A stretch of 62,394 bases of DNA from a bacterium 1xD42-67 (GTDB lineage Bacteria; Bacillota; Clostridia; Oscillospirales; Oscillospiraceae), in NCBI GenBank assembly GCA_003612335.1, contig RAYO01000028.1, forward strand, positions 1 to 62,394, given 5' to 3'. The first letter of the stretch is position 1. Each line of letters opens with the position of its first letter. The notes beneath the pieces were generated by a model. The model was not told where the DNA came from. It made no database searches and was given only the letters and a program-made list of their open reading frames with translations. Both the position numbers and the translations under genes were made by a program. Below are positions 1-8,414 of the stretch, piece after piece.

Positions 1-74
1 CACTACGAACGATGCCAGAACCAAACTGAAACATCTTTACCCTATTATAGAGGTTTAGACTTTACAAAGCACTA
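1..74. repeat. Left terminal inverted repeat (74 bp)
   Basis: Bases 1-74 are the exact reverse complement of 62320-62393. Identity stops at base 75 (C here, while the right copy diverges). Read outward, the repeat contains TATAAT followed by AGGGTAAAGATG. Terminal inverted repeats of this kind bound linear replicons, some integrative elements and invertible segments, but a contig ending inside an inverted repeat could give the same picture. Confidence 0.9.
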
Positions 75-572
75 CAAGAGATTAGGGAGCACATTCTGAC
101 AAAACACTGACAACCTAGCTGAAGCCATTTTTTGTCCTACTCACTGAACTAAGCTGGTAAAAATTTTTAGTAGATTAACTCATGGAAAATGTATCGGGGA
201 GGCAGGCCAATATGGTTTGCCTCCCCTTCTCTTCTTCGCTTATTTTTTTGTTTGGCACCACATAAACTCCAGCTTGTCAAGAGTTCTTCATTGTCCAGAG
301 CACAGATTAGTGGGAATAGCCACGGGGGCGGTATCGGAAAACAGAATGTTTTTCGCTTAATCACAAAAAGCTTGATGTACCCTCCCCAGTCGTTGCTCCA
401 CTCCAACCGTTCGTTCTCCAGATAACTGATCCGCTACAGCCACTACTCTTTGAGGTAGAACAGCGCTTTGCTCAAAGCAGACTCTGGCACAGCGGAAATG
501 GGTTCTACCTATGCCAAAGCGCGTCTAAAAACAATATTTCTTCTGGCAGAGACGAAAAGGCCTTCTTAATAA

Positions 573-776
573 TCCACATCTCATTCTCTAAGAACTACAT
601 CCCTTTCTGTGTACGCTGGCAAAATTGACGATTCTAACAAATTTTTGTGCCAATTTATGAACAGAATGCGCGCAAAAGGCAAACCTCACCGCGTTTGCTC
701 GATGGCCTCTGCCAACAAGTTCCCGCACATCTACTACGTCACAGTGGTGAAATGCCTGGACAGGCTCGAAGCCTAA
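573..776 (+). pseudogene. Remnant of an IS110-type transposase C-terminus
   Basis: An open frame from just after a stop at 570-572 to TAA at 774-776 translates to a basic peptide containing NRMRAKGKPHRV and ANKFPHIYYVTVVKCLDRLEA. This resembles the extreme C-terminus of IS110-family transposases (RMRxxGKP, AANKFLxIYY). It lacks the DEDD catalytic domain, a start with a ribosome binding site and insertion-sequence ends, so it can only be a fragment. The only Met-initiated part is 657-776 (39 aa). No other gene is supported between the left repeat and the recombinase. Family recognition is from memory of motifs and is moderate. Confidence 0.42.
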
Positions 777-810
777 CATCCATTCTCGGAGCCGTTTATC
801 CCAAGACAGT

Positions 811-1016
811 ATAAAAAATTATGGTTATCCCTTTTACTCAGCAAAACATCCCTTGCAATCAGTGGCTTTGGTGAGTAATGGGAAAATGCACTGAACAGAT
901 AAGGGATGAAAGAGTATTCCAGCGGTAAAATGATTCCCCCTATAGTATGGTCAAATCCTTGCGCTGCAACGATTTTTTGTAGGCTGAACTAAAGGGATAA
1001 CCATATAAAAAATTAT
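811..1016. repeat. Short inverted and direct repeats in front of the recombinase gene
   Basis: ATGGTTATCCCTTT at 821-834 is repeated inverted at 991-1004, enclosing 156 bp. ATAAAAAATTAT occurs in direct orientation at 811-822 and 1005-1016, touching the inverted repeat on each side. Paired repeats beside a tyrosine recombinase gene are reasonable candidates for core/arm binding sites or a small invertible segment. No recombination product is visible, so the role is inferred. Confidence 0.5.
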
Positions 1017-1025
1017 TAAACAGTA

Positions 1026-2000
1026 ATGGTGCAACCCTACATCGTTTGCGCTTTGGGTAATGCCGTCTACCACCATATTAAAACACATAAGAGCATTTAT
1101 GTTGCATTAGTGGCTTTTCTACCGTGTAATGAAGATATCACAGAAAGATGGGCGGTGGAGCAGTTGCTAGTAGGGTTTCAGCGGTACTTAATAGAGAATG
1201 GAAAAGCAGAAAACACAGTGAAGTCATACTGTCTCACGGTAAGAGGATTCTTTGCTTGGTATCAAGGGATTCGTGGGCAGCCCCCAGAACGGTTACTCCG
1301 ACAGGAGATAATGAGCTATATAAATTATCTGCGGACGATTCGTGGTCTAACCAACCGCTCTGTAAACACAAAACTGGCTGCCCTGCAAGCATTGAACGAA
1401 TTCATGATAGAAACCGGTCGCCAAACTGAGCTGGTATTAAGCAAGCGGGATTACCTGAAAGTTCAAACTGCTTATGCCAATCCAAGCACAGTCAGCAAAG
1501 ATCAAGTGGAATTGCTCCGCCAGCAGATCCTATCTGAGCGAGGATTGCGTGACTATGCTATCGTCACAGTCCTAGCCTATGCTGGACTACGGATCAGTGA
1601 AGCATTGGCCTTACGATTAAGTGATGTAGATTTGGCCGCTCGGGAAATTACGGTTCAACATGGCAAAGGCGGAAAAATGCGAGTTGTCTTTATTGGGGAT
1701 AAAGTGGTCAACGCCATCAGAGAGTATCTGCTAGACCGACCGGCCATTGACAGCCCGTACCTGTTTATTAGCCGCCGAGGCGGAGCCTTGAGCCGCGGAC
1801 AGATGAACCGAATACTTAGTGCATATTCTGATTCCATTACTCCGCATACCCTCCGACATTTCTTCTGTTCGACCGCCATTGAGGCCGGATACAGCATCAA
1901 TGAGGTTGCCAATCAGGCTGGACACTCAAACGTTCATACGACCTTACGCTACACCAATCCCACCCGTGAAAAGATGAAAGAAAAGGCCAACCTACTGTAA
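1026..2000 (+). CDS. Tyrosine recombinase/integrase (XerC/D-like)
   Basis: This protein of up to 324 aa should catalyse site-specific strand exchange through a 3'-phosphotyrosyl intermediate. An N-terminal SAM-like DNA-binding domain spans about residues 40-135 and the catalytic domain about 155-324. All expected active-site residues are visible: R189 in YAGLRISE, K214 in HGKGGKM, H274 and R277 in HTLRH, H300 in AGHSNVHTT and nucleophile Y309 in RYTNP. The start at 1026 has no good ribosome binding site; because the recognisable fold begins near residue 40, initiation may be further downstream. It is the only intact mobility enzyme in the window and lies 950 bp from the left terminal repeat, which makes that repeat or the repeats at 811-1016 plausible substrates. 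It could instead act as a dimer-resolution or phase-inversion enzyme. Confidence 0.93.
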   Translation: MVQPYIVCALGNAVYHHIKTHKSIYVALVAFLPCNEDITERWAVEQLLVGFQRYLIENGKAENTVKSYCLTVRGFFAWYQGIRGQPPERLLRQEIMSYINYLRTIRGLTNRSVNTKLAALQALNEFMIETGRQTELVLSKRDYLKVQTAYANPSTVSKDQVELLRQQILSERGLRDYAIVTVLAYAGLRISEALALRLSDVDLAAREITVQHGKGGKMRVVFIGDKVVNAIREYLLDRPAIDSPYLFISRRGGALSRGQMNRILSAYSDSITPHTLRHFFCSTAIEAGYSINEVANQAGHSNVHTTLRYTNPTREKMKEKANLL

Positions 2001-2221
2001 AACAACTTACAGATAGTCAGTTATGCACATAGCATAAAATTAAACACAAAAACTTTGCTCTAAAGTGTCCAAAATTCGTTGTCTCGTACGTTATATATAA
2101 TGAAGGGGGGGACCGGGGGCGATAACTATATGGGCCACCTATGCTACCTATGGATGGATGCGGTAGCACTATATAAATAGTCCATCAAAAAACTTTGTAT
2201 GTCTGAAAGGAGCACCACAAT
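2001..2221 (+). other. Intergenic region before the secreted protein gene
   Basis: About 220 bp without an ORF. It contains an AT-rich TATATATAATG stretch near 2091-2101 that could hold a -10 box, followed by a G-rich run (GGGGGGGACCGGGGG). No convincing -35 at proper spacing and no hairpin with a U-run was found. It ends with AAAGGAG, the ribosome binding site of the next gene. Confidence 0.35.
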
Positions 2222-3757
2222 ATGAAAACACGCATTCTGTCTCTGGTTTTATCGTTAGCAGTGGCGGTTTCTCTGCTAGGCACTGTCGCATCTGCTACAG
2301 AAGCCGTTGGTACTGGTGAAATTCCAACTCTCGAACCCGCAGTAGCCACCGCGCAAAAGGGTCATGGAGAACAAGAAGCACTGGCAGTTACATACTCGAA
2401 GTTCCAGGAACCGGTCGATTTATCCGCTGAAGCAGATAACATTATGTATTTCGGTGACATTGAACCATATAGGCCGGTTGTACTGTCTGATGAAATTGAG
2501 GATATTTGTTCTAATAATATCGTATTCCCTGACATCAAAACTCAACAGGTAGTCGGTTTAGATTCCTTTGTAACAACATTCTCCTCAAATCAGACGTTTC
2601 ACACTTCAGGAACGATCTCGGAAGATGGTGGAATGTTTGTTGTCTACCCTATCACGCTAGGTACAGGTTGCAATATTCATGCAGAACTAGTTGGTCCAAC
2701 AAATCCTAGCTTAAATTATATTCTTTATCTTACCACAGTTGATGACTCAGGATCAATTTCTGAAATCATTGATGCATGCGCTTATTCAAAGAGTTCTACT
2801 GGGACTACAATTCCTCAAACCGTTGCTACCATCAACACTGGCGCTGACACTCAAACATATGCTATAATTGTTAGTGCTCAAACAGGATACAGTAGCTCAG
2901 AGCCGTTTGATGTCAACATTACACTAGGAGTTGGTGGCGACCCTGCGGAGCCTAATGATAATGCCTTTTCCGCATACTCCATTGGTACAATCAGCGTACA
3001 GAATCAAAGTGTCACTTTATCGGGAACCACTTTGGACTCTCCTCTTGATGTAGATTGGTTTTCTTTTTATGTTTCCGATACTAGTGATTTTAAGTCTATC
3101 CGAATTTCTGGTTCTGGTGTGAAATATAACCTGTATCATGTCACAAATGGAACTGAAATGGTCGAGAATATTCCCGATGGAGATGTTTATCCGCTCACTG
3201 CAGGGATGAATTATTTGCGAGTGACAGATGTTGGCAATAATTACTCTAATGGTGATATAGAGTATACTACAAAGATTAGTGTAATCTTCAAGGCAGCTCA
3301 ATGTAAAAATTCATTTACCATGAGCTTCGGAAGTAATGTATATAATGATATTCCAACCCAAACATATAAAGTGTGGAGTGAAGATGAAACCAGTTACTGG
3401 CCCGAAAAGAGGCGTGCACTGTTAGGCGGCTGTAGGTTAGTATGGACAGCTACGTTATATTCTGCCTCAGGCTATTTGTGTACGGATGCTGATAATCAAT
3501 TGTTCATAGCTGTAAGAAATGATACATGGAGCAATCCTGTAATGCAACTGGCAACGGCATATAGCGACCCGTCCAAAAACACAAACGGTGTTGCAACCTG
3601 CACGCTGGAACGATCAGTTTCCTGCTATGGCGCTCTGGGTGGCGTTAGTGGAATGAGCTATGATACTAACTGCTACTTAACGCTTTCAGTGATAGGCGGA
3701 AATTCTCCAACCAATGGAGCATTACCGATCTTCGTAACATCAAGAATTATGACCTGA
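2222..3757 (+). CDS. Secreted protein with a PPC-like beta-sandwich domain
   Basis: The 511 aa product starts with a typical Sec signal peptide (MKTRILSLVLSLAVAVSLLG, then an Ala-rich cleavage region ending near residue 25), so it should be exported. Around residues 240-350 the order EPNDN...AFSAYSIGTI...LDVDWFSFYVS matches the bacterial pre-peptidase C-terminal (PPC) domain, a beta-sandwich common in secreted proteins and thought to aid folding or surface binding. The rest is Ser/Thr/Asn-rich with no visible catalytic motif, LPXTG anchor or C-terminal membrane segment. AAAGGAG lies nine bases before ATG. The next gene starts 20 bp downstream and is probably co-transcribed. Role unknown; adhesion, secreted enzyme or bacteriocin-like function are all open. 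Confidence 0.8.
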   Translation: MKTRILSLVLSLAVAVSLLGTVASATEAVGTGEIPTLEPAVATAQKGHGEQEALAVTYSKFQEPVDLSAEADNIMYFGDIEPYRPVVLSDEIEDICSNNIVFPDIKTQQVVGLDSFVTTFSSNQTFHTSGTISEDGGMFVVYPITLGTGCNIHAELVGPTNPSLNYILYLTTVDDSGSISEIIDACAYSKSSTGTTIPQTVATINTGADTQTYAIIVSAQTGYSSSEPFDVNITLGVGGDPAEPNDNAFSAYSIGTISVQNQSVTLSGTTLDSPLDVDWFSFYVSDTSDFKSIRISGSGVKYNLYHVTNGTEMVENIPDGDVYPLTAGMNYLRVTDVGNNYSNGDIEYTTKISVIFKAAQCKNSFTMSFGSNVYNDIPTQTYKVWSEDETSYWPEKRRALLGGCRLVWTATLYSASGYLCTDADNQLFIAVRNDTWSNPVMQLATAYSDPSKNTNGVATCTLERSVSCYGALGGVSGMSYDTNCYLTLSVIGGNSPTNGALPIFVTSRIMT

Positions 3758-3777
3758 CCAAAGGAAGAGGTAATTTT

Positions 3778-4815
3778 ATGTATACTCCCCCTGTTGATTA
3801 TGCTAGCAAACTACAATATTTTACACAACTTACTCAAAGGACAACAAATACAATCCCGGGTGAAACAATTCAGCAAATAGCAAATACCGATACCTGGATC
3901 GGCCGAAGTATACTTGATGGCGGCATAGTATATGATACTGATAATACGCCTATGTCTATTGAGGCTGGTCCAGGTGACCCAATTCGTGATCCGAATGCCA
4001 AGATACGAATTTATTTTAATGCCCTTTCTGGCAGGGATGATGATCTCACGCAAAAACGGGCACAGAACGGCGCAATAGCAGACTATTTCTTTGAATTACG
4101 AACGGATGATATTGTGCAACAGGCTAAAGCCATCGCCAATGGTGAGGGGTATGACCCCTATCATCCAGTCGCACAATCCTTTGTGAAAGGGCTGTGCCAA
4201 TGGTTCTCAGAGGATGATTCGCAATCCGTGGCTGACACGTTTGAAGCGGTGTGCCATGAATATGCAGGCATACTAAAGACTGGTTATACGCCCACACTGT
4301 CGGATTTGAAAACAAATTTCTCCTTCTGTGGCGAAGAGATTAGTATTTCTGAACTGTTCGATATGGTGGAGGCTGGGAAAAAAATTGCAGAGCAGTCAAA
4401 TAAGTACGGTAACATTGGAACCAGTATGTATGTTGGCCTTGCCGCAACTGGGATGTTGAAAGCGCAGGCGCTAAATTATGCCAAGACCCTCTCCTCTGGT
4501 GTTGGGAGGGCATTTGCGGATAATATGACCCGGCTTTTTGATAACAATGCCAAGTGTAGCATCCAAAAGTGGAACAATTTGAGTGGAACAGATGTTGGGG
4601 CGATGTTGCCGGAGGATTATCGAAGCTATGTTGCAGAGCAGGCATCCTATGCCTATCAGCTTTTCTCCCAATCAAATATGTCTGATAGCGATGTGTCAGC
4701 CAGGATTAATCAGTTCTGCCTCAAAAACCAGTATGCCTATGGTGGTATAGTCACGATGGATTTCCGTGGCATTATAAACGGGTATTACCAGCAACTTTCA
4801 AAACTACTCGCATAG
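3778..4815 (+). CDS. Hypothetical protein, partner of the secreted PPC-like protein
   Basis: The 345 aa product is not recognised. It has no signal peptide or membrane segment, is mostly predicted helical, and is rich in Asn, Gln and Tyr in its C-terminal third. An AAGGAAGAGG-type ribosome binding site precedes ATG, and only 20 bp separate it from the PPC-like gene, so the two are likely one transcription unit. Base composition is a little more AT-rich than the operons to the right, as for its neighbour. It could be a cytoplasmic partner or immunity factor for the secreted protein; that is only a guess from position. Confidence 0.7.
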   Translation: MYTPPVDYASKLQYFTQLTQRTTNTIPGETIQQIANTDTWIGRSILDGGIVYDTDNTPMSIEAGPGDPIRDPNAKIRIYFNALSGRDDDLTQKRAQNGAIADYFFELRTDDIVQQAKAIANGEGYDPYHPVAQSFVKGLCQWFSEDDSQSVADTFEAVCHEYAGILKTGYTPTLSDLKTNFSFCGEEISISELFDMVEAGKKIAEQSNKYGNIGTSMYVGLAATGMLKAQALNYAKTLSSGVGRAFADNMTRLFDNNAKCSIQKWNNLSGTDVGAMLPEDYRSYVAEQASYAYQLFSQSNMSDSDVSARINQFCLKNQYAYGGIVTMDFRGIINGYYQQLSKLLA

Positions 4816-5078
4816 CAACATATTCAATTAGTTTAGGCTTGTAAGATGTTGCACCATTATCATGCCCGTATTGATCCTAGAATTCAAGGAAATCGCAGCC
4901 AGAATTGACGTTCTGCATAACCCCCAAGTTTTAGCTATATGGATATCAAAGCATTTGTATTTTCCTGAACGACTAGTTGTAATGTCCGCAATTCAAATAA
5001 ACATGCTTGATTTCCGCATCAAAAAGCTCAAGCTTGATTACGCCCCTGTCACAGTATAACGTAAAGGAATACAATTTT

Positions 5079-5118
5079 AAAACTCACCGCTGCTATCGAG
5101 TTGGCAGTGGTGAGTTTT
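5079..5118. terminator. Bidirectional terminator-like hairpin
   Basis: AAAACTCACC (5079-5088) pairs with GGTGAGTTTT (5109-5118), and the inner GCTGC/GCAGT extends the stem with one wobble. A-runs and T-runs on both sides suit termination in either direction. Apart from this hairpin the stretch 4816-5326 holds no supported gene; a 65-codon ORF at 4862 lacks a ribosome binding site. TATAAT at 5254-5259 may be a weak -10 for the next gene. Confidence 0.7.
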
Positions 5119-5326
5119 ATGTGGCATTCGCTTCCTCGTATCGTTGAATCCGTTTATCTACAAAGATTGGGTACAGTGGATTTTATCAGAAATCCTCAAT
5201 TTATATTTCCAGAAAACATCAAGTTTTCCCTTTTAAAATCTATTTAGTTATGCTATAATTGCTCAAAAAGATATTACTGGTGTCATAGGAAGCTAATCCC
5301 GCACTCTTCTTAAAGGACGGCAGAAA

Positions 5327-5983
5327 ATGAAGAATACGCTTTTATATCAAAGTAATGTCGGAATCCAGTTTAACAAAGTGGTCTCTAAAGGGATATGTAC
5401 GGTAAAGGTTCAGTCTAAACCCGGTAAGCGTGCCTATACCCACATGCGGTATGTGTATCCTGATGTGAAGTTATCTGTATCGTCTCCGTTCTTGTCCTGG
5501 GAAAATCTGAATTGCTGTAATGGGTGGTTCTATGACACAACCTATCTCCTGACTGCGGTACAGGAGGGGAAAAAGCTTTATGCTGGCTCCACTATATTTC
5601 TTGAGTCTCCAAGCGCCCGTACAAGTGCAGAAGCACACTTAGAGGAAATTAAGGCCATACTTCCAGATACCTGCTCGGCGGGAAAAGAACAAGTGATGAA
5701 CGAAAGGTTTTTCCCGTTCTATATTTGCAGACGTGGCACTCTTCAGGACTTTTTTAATCTGGAGCAGGTCCTAACTGACTATGACCGCATGGGAATCAGG
5801 CTCTCCCCCCAAGATAGAAAAAGGTTCTTTCTCCTCGGCGATGTGGATTTGGAGGAATTTGCGACCGGAAAGCCAATGTGCTATTTTTCCTGCAACACCG
5901 ATGCAGAGCTAATTGCAACCGGCCTGCTTTTGGGGTATCCCATAGAGTCCACAGCCAGTTTGCTGTTAGAGGGATCAAGTTAA
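5327..5983 (+). CDS. Hypothetical protein, 218 aa
   Basis: Not recognised. The protein has a mixed alpha/beta look, an N-terminal half rich in Tyr and beta strands (residues 1-95) and a helical C-terminus. There is no signal peptide or zinc motif. It is monocistronic, between the terminator hairpin at 5079 and leader RNA copy 1. Spacing from AAAGGACGG to ATG is normal. Confidence 0.65.
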   Translation: MKNTLLYQSNVGIQFNKVVSKGICTVKVQSKPGKRAYTHMRYVYPDVKLSVSSPFLSWENLNCCNGWFYDTTYLLTAVQEGKKLYAGSTIFLESPSARTSAEAHLEEIKAILPDTCSAGKEQVMNERFFPFYICRRGTLQDFFNLEQVLTDYDRMGIRLSPQDRKRFFLLGDVDLEEFATGKPMCYFSCNTDAELIATGLLLGYPIESTASLLLEGSS

Positions 5984-6048
5984 GCTACACACTTCTGTTC
6001 TCTTAGGTCTTAGAGGGGCATCCTATCACGAAATTATAGTGGAATCTC

Positions 6049-6077
6049 TTGCCCTTTCCTGAAAGACCAGCTATAAT
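6049..6077 (+). promoter_or_regulatory. Promoter of leader RNA copy 1
   Basis: TTGCCC (6049-6054), 17 bp, TATAAT (6072-6077). The same 17 bp geometry is found in front of all ten leader RNA copies. Confidence 0.85.
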
Positions 6078-6083
6078 ACATTT

Positions 6084-6168
6084 ATACAGTATCCGCAACC
6101 TGCGCAAGTGGGTTTAGTTTCCGTGTCACACAGCGCCCAGAGATCAATTGGTCTTTGGGCGCTTTTTT
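6084..6168 (+). ncRNA. Leader RNA copy 1 (repeated structured RNA family)
   Basis: About 85 nt: ACAGTATC at 6086, small hairpin AACC/GGTT, junction TTCCGTGT, then GCGCCCAGAGA...TCTTTGGGCGC and six T. It shares order and sequence motifs with nine other copies. The stem bases differ while pairing is kept, which supports a conserved RNA. It precedes the 6402-11780 operon. Confidence 0.8.
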
Positions 6169-6214
6169 CATGGTCACTTTGGGAATACAAACAATCTGAA
6201 ATCAAATTGGTTAC

Positions 6215-6249
6215 AAAGCGCATGAGCCGTTAGGCCCATGCGCTTTTTT
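6215..6249 (+). terminator. Second U-tailed hairpin of leader 1
   Basis: AAAGCGCATG...CATGCGC followed by six T, then TATATA and a small GCCCTGCGGGATGCAGGGC hairpin (about 6262-6280). It is a textbook intrinsic terminator placed between promoter and genes, so transcription of the operon needs read-through or another promoter. Confidence 0.75.
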
Positions 6250-6309
6250 ATATATAACCCAGCCCTGCGGGATGCAGGGCAAAAATTTAACAGGTAGGAG
6301 GAGATCCCC

Positions 6310-6333
6310 ATGAACCACTTGACAGACCGTTGA
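6310..6333 (+). CDS. Possible leader peptide MNHLTDR
   Basis: A seven-codon ORF (ATG at 6310, TGA at 6331) follows a strong TAGGAGGAG ribosome binding site just after the tandem hairpins. Its ribosome binding site is better than needed by chance and no longer gene uses it. It may be a regulatory upstream ORF or the relic of a gene start. Confidence 0.35.
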   Translation: MNHLTDR

Positions 6334-6401
6334 AAGGCAATTTGTCAGCAACAGAGGGACAGCAGAACAGATAGTCGCCATCTGCACAAGGAGGTGTTAT
6401 T

Positions 6402-7157
6402 TTGGCTCAAAAATTTTGCTGCAGTAATTTGGGCTGCAAGTATCATCAAAAAGGCAATCTCTGCGGAACTACTGCAGAGATTGGGAGCGGAGGAAAGTGC
6501 CGGTCCTTTGAGAAAGGGCTGACCTACTATGTTGGCCTTGTATGGGCGGCCCTAGAAAACAAAAACTTCATTGACGCTATGGAGCTGAACGCTGATCTGA
6601 AAATTGGGCTGTACTGTGTGATGACAGTATATCATCTGGGCTTCAGTACTATGGAGTGGGGAACATGCCGGATGTATGCGCTCAGAGCGGGTGAAGATGG
6701 CCCTATGCTCAAAACATCTGACATCATCGCATTGCCCATGGATGAAGCCGCAGTAGCGAGGATCGTCCAAGAGCTTGAGGACGGACACCTGGCCGACATG
6801 GCCGCAAACCGACCTCAGCCGGAAAAAGGCTCTCAGCCCTATGGCTGGCTCTCTCCCACAGGGACCTTTACTGAGGGCGATTTCGGGGAACATGATGCCA
6901 CCGCACGAAAAATCATTCGCAAGAATGGTTTCTGGGAGGAGTTTCGCAGATGGAGATCAGACCGGCAAAGTACCTGCCGTGACTTCCTCAGCGAGGTGAA
7001 AGGCTACTGCCTGATCCATAATCCCTCCGGAGGCGGGGGATATATTGTCGCCTATGTAAAGCCGCTTACCAAAAAGCAGAGAGACTTTTTGTATGGCTAT
7101 TTCATGGAAATTGGTGATTGGTTCAAAGCGGAGCAATATGTCGGTACTGAGACATAG
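6402..7157 (+). CDS. Hypothetical protein with N-terminal Cys cluster
   Basis: The 251 aa product begins at TTG with AGGAGGTG six bases upstream. Its first 35 residues carry Cys at 6, 7, 12, 21 and 33 (CCSNLGC, NLCG, GGKCRSF), which suggests a small zinc-binding fold. The remaining 215 residues are helical with no known motif. It opens the leader-1 operon. Related N-terminal clusters (CxxxxCxxH...C) appear in other proteins of this window (40701, 44078), so a shared metal-binding domain is plausible. Function unknown. Confidence 0.7.
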   Translation: MAQKFCCSNLGCKYHQKGNLCGTTAEIGSGGKCRSFEKGLTYYVGLVWAALENKNFIDAMELNADLKIGLYCVMTVYHLGFSTMEWGTCRMYALRAGEDGPMLKTSDIIALPMDEAAVARIVQELEDGHLADMAANRPQPEKGSQPYGWLSPTGTFTEGDFGEHDATARKIIRKNGFWEEFRRWRSDRQSTCRDFLSEVKGYCLIHNPSGGGGYIVAYVKPLTKKQRDFLYGYFMEIGDWFKAEQYVGTET

Positions 7158-7211
7158 GGCAAAGTTAAACTGGTCCGCCTCAAGAGCGGCCATCAGAACG
7201 GAGAGTGAAAA

Positions 7212-7463
7212 ATGCCGAAAAAGAATTTCCCCCCAAGATTGATATGCGGTAACTGCAATTATCTTTATTTTTCTCGGCTCATGTGTAGAGAGCCAGGCTG
7301 CTGCAAGGGGTTCCCACGGAACCGATACCGGATATTTCAATCTTCAGACCCCGAACATAGGGCGCCTAAGTGGTGCCCTCTCCGAAAAGCAAGAGGGAGA
7401 ATAAAAAAGCGGATGCCCAAAGTGCCGATTTACCGAAGCAGACTGGGGTCAGTAGACTGGTGA
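7212..7463 (+). CDS. Small Cys-rich basic protein
   Basis: 83 aa, ATG at 7212 after GGAGAG. It contains CGNC at about residue 12, then C25, CC30-31 and C51, and many Arg/Lys, giving the look of a small zinc ribbon. No family recognised. Second gene of the leader-1 operon. Confidence 0.6.
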   Translation: MPKKNFPPRLICGNCNYLYFSRLMCREPGCCKGFPRNRYRIFQSSDPEHRAPKWCPLRKARGRIKKRMPKVPIYRSRLGSVDW

Positions 7464-7532
7464 CGCAGCATTTGACGTTATGTAGGAGAGAACTGTGAAA
7501 TTAAAGGACATTGTAATAGGAGTGAACGCAAC

Positions 7533-7760
7533 GTGAGCAAACCCAACGGTACCACTGGTAAAATGAAGCCTTTCCGAGCTCTGGAACTGCTCAACGCCCT
7601 TATTGACCACATGATCAAGCTGGAAGGCGGCCACGCAAACCGAGTGATTCCAACACTTTTGAATGTAGGTTTCACAACTGAAGAGTTGGTAGAAGATTTT
7701 TGCTTCCCCGCTGGGGATGTGGAAGATGCTTTGAGTAGGGAGGGGAACTGCGATGGCTAA
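7533..7760 (+). CDS. Small hypothetical protein, 75 aa
   Basis: Starts at GTG (7533) after TAGGAG. Predicted mainly helical (residues 12-70) with an acidic C-terminus. Its stop overlaps the start of the next gene, so the two are translationally coupled. Not recognised. Confidence 0.6.
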   Translation: MSKPNGTTGKMKPFRALELLNALIDHMIKLEGGHANRVIPTLLNVGFTTEELVEDFCFPAGDVEDALSREGNCDG

Positions 7761-7944
7761 ACTAAGCAAATCTTTCCCGCGGCACTGCAAAGTTTTCAAC
7801 TGCGACCGGCGGCGAGGTAACTTCTGCTGTACGGACTGCGGCTACAAACGGAGTGGAAACTGTAAGAACCCCTGTTTGAATGGACCTGAGCGATGCGGTC
7901 TGGTGCTGCGGGTGGGAACACAGAGCAGCGGTAAGACCCCTTAA
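7753..7944 (+). CDS. Small Cys-rich protein, 63 aa
   Basis: ATG at 7753 overlaps the previous gene's end and lies after AGGGAGGG. It has eight Cys (residues 12, 17, 25, 26, 29, 37, 41, 48) in CxxxxC/CCxxCG patterns, consistent with one or two zinc-binding knuckles. No family recognised; possibly nucleic-acid or protein binding. Confidence 0.62.
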   Translation: MAKLSKSFPRHCKVFNCDRRRGNFCCTDCGYKRSGNCKNPCLNGPERCGLVLRVGTQSSGKTP

Positions 7945-7984
7945 AAACCACAAAAACAATCCTTATAAAGGAGGTCTCAAAAAC

Positions 7985-8398
7985 ATGATCCCAAAGATAA
8001 CGCAAAGCCGCCCCAATATTTTAGAGCGGTATTGGTGCGGGAAATGCAATGCCAGTCTTCCAGGACCGCATTCTGCCAACATTGAGAAGCAGGGAGTGGA
8101 GTGGAAATATTGCCCCATCTGTGGGGAGCCTATCGAATACGATAAGGCCAAGCCAGTCCAGTGGGCAGAGCAGGACTGCGAGCATTGCGGTCGTTGGCTG
8201 ATAAAGGAGATGCAGAGTACGCCAAGATCCTATTTTATGGCCAGCAGCGACTATGTGGGCGCACAGCTTTGCCGCGCCTGCATGGAGGAGCACTGTGCGC
8301 AAACCAACTGCCTCCAGTGTGAGGTTGGACAACTGCCAGACTGCCCATATGCCTGGATCAAGAAAAGCGTCTTAGAACACAACAACGATACAGAATGA
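7985..8398 (+). CDS. Hypothetical zinc-ribbon protein, 137 aa
   Basis: ATG at 7985 after AAAGGAGGTC. Several paired Cys motifs are visible: CGKC at 18-21, CPIC at about 45-48, CEHC at about 65-68, CRAC at about 98-101 and C(x)4CLQC, i.e. three or four likely zinc sites. The first ribbon resembles general small zinc-ribbon proteins. It is the fourth Cys-rich product in a row in this operon. Function unknown. Confidence 0.72.
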   Translation: MIPKITQSRPNILERYWCGKCNASLPGPHSANIEKQGVEWKYCPICGEPIEYDKAKPVQWAEQDCEHCGRWLIKEMQSTPRSYFMASSDYVGAQLCRACMEEHCAQTNCLQCEVGQLPDCPYAWIKKSVLEHNNDTE

Positions 8399-8414
8399 TT
8401 TGGAGGAATCTCAG

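Noticed and set aside
167..425. Overlapping ORFs of 78-79 codons on both strands in the left end
   Set aside because: No ribosome binding sites, low-complexity composition and both strands equally open; not supported as genes.
4862..5059. 65-codon ORF after the PPC-like operon
   Set aside because: No ribosome binding site; the composition does not look like the neighbouring genes and it lies in a terminator region.
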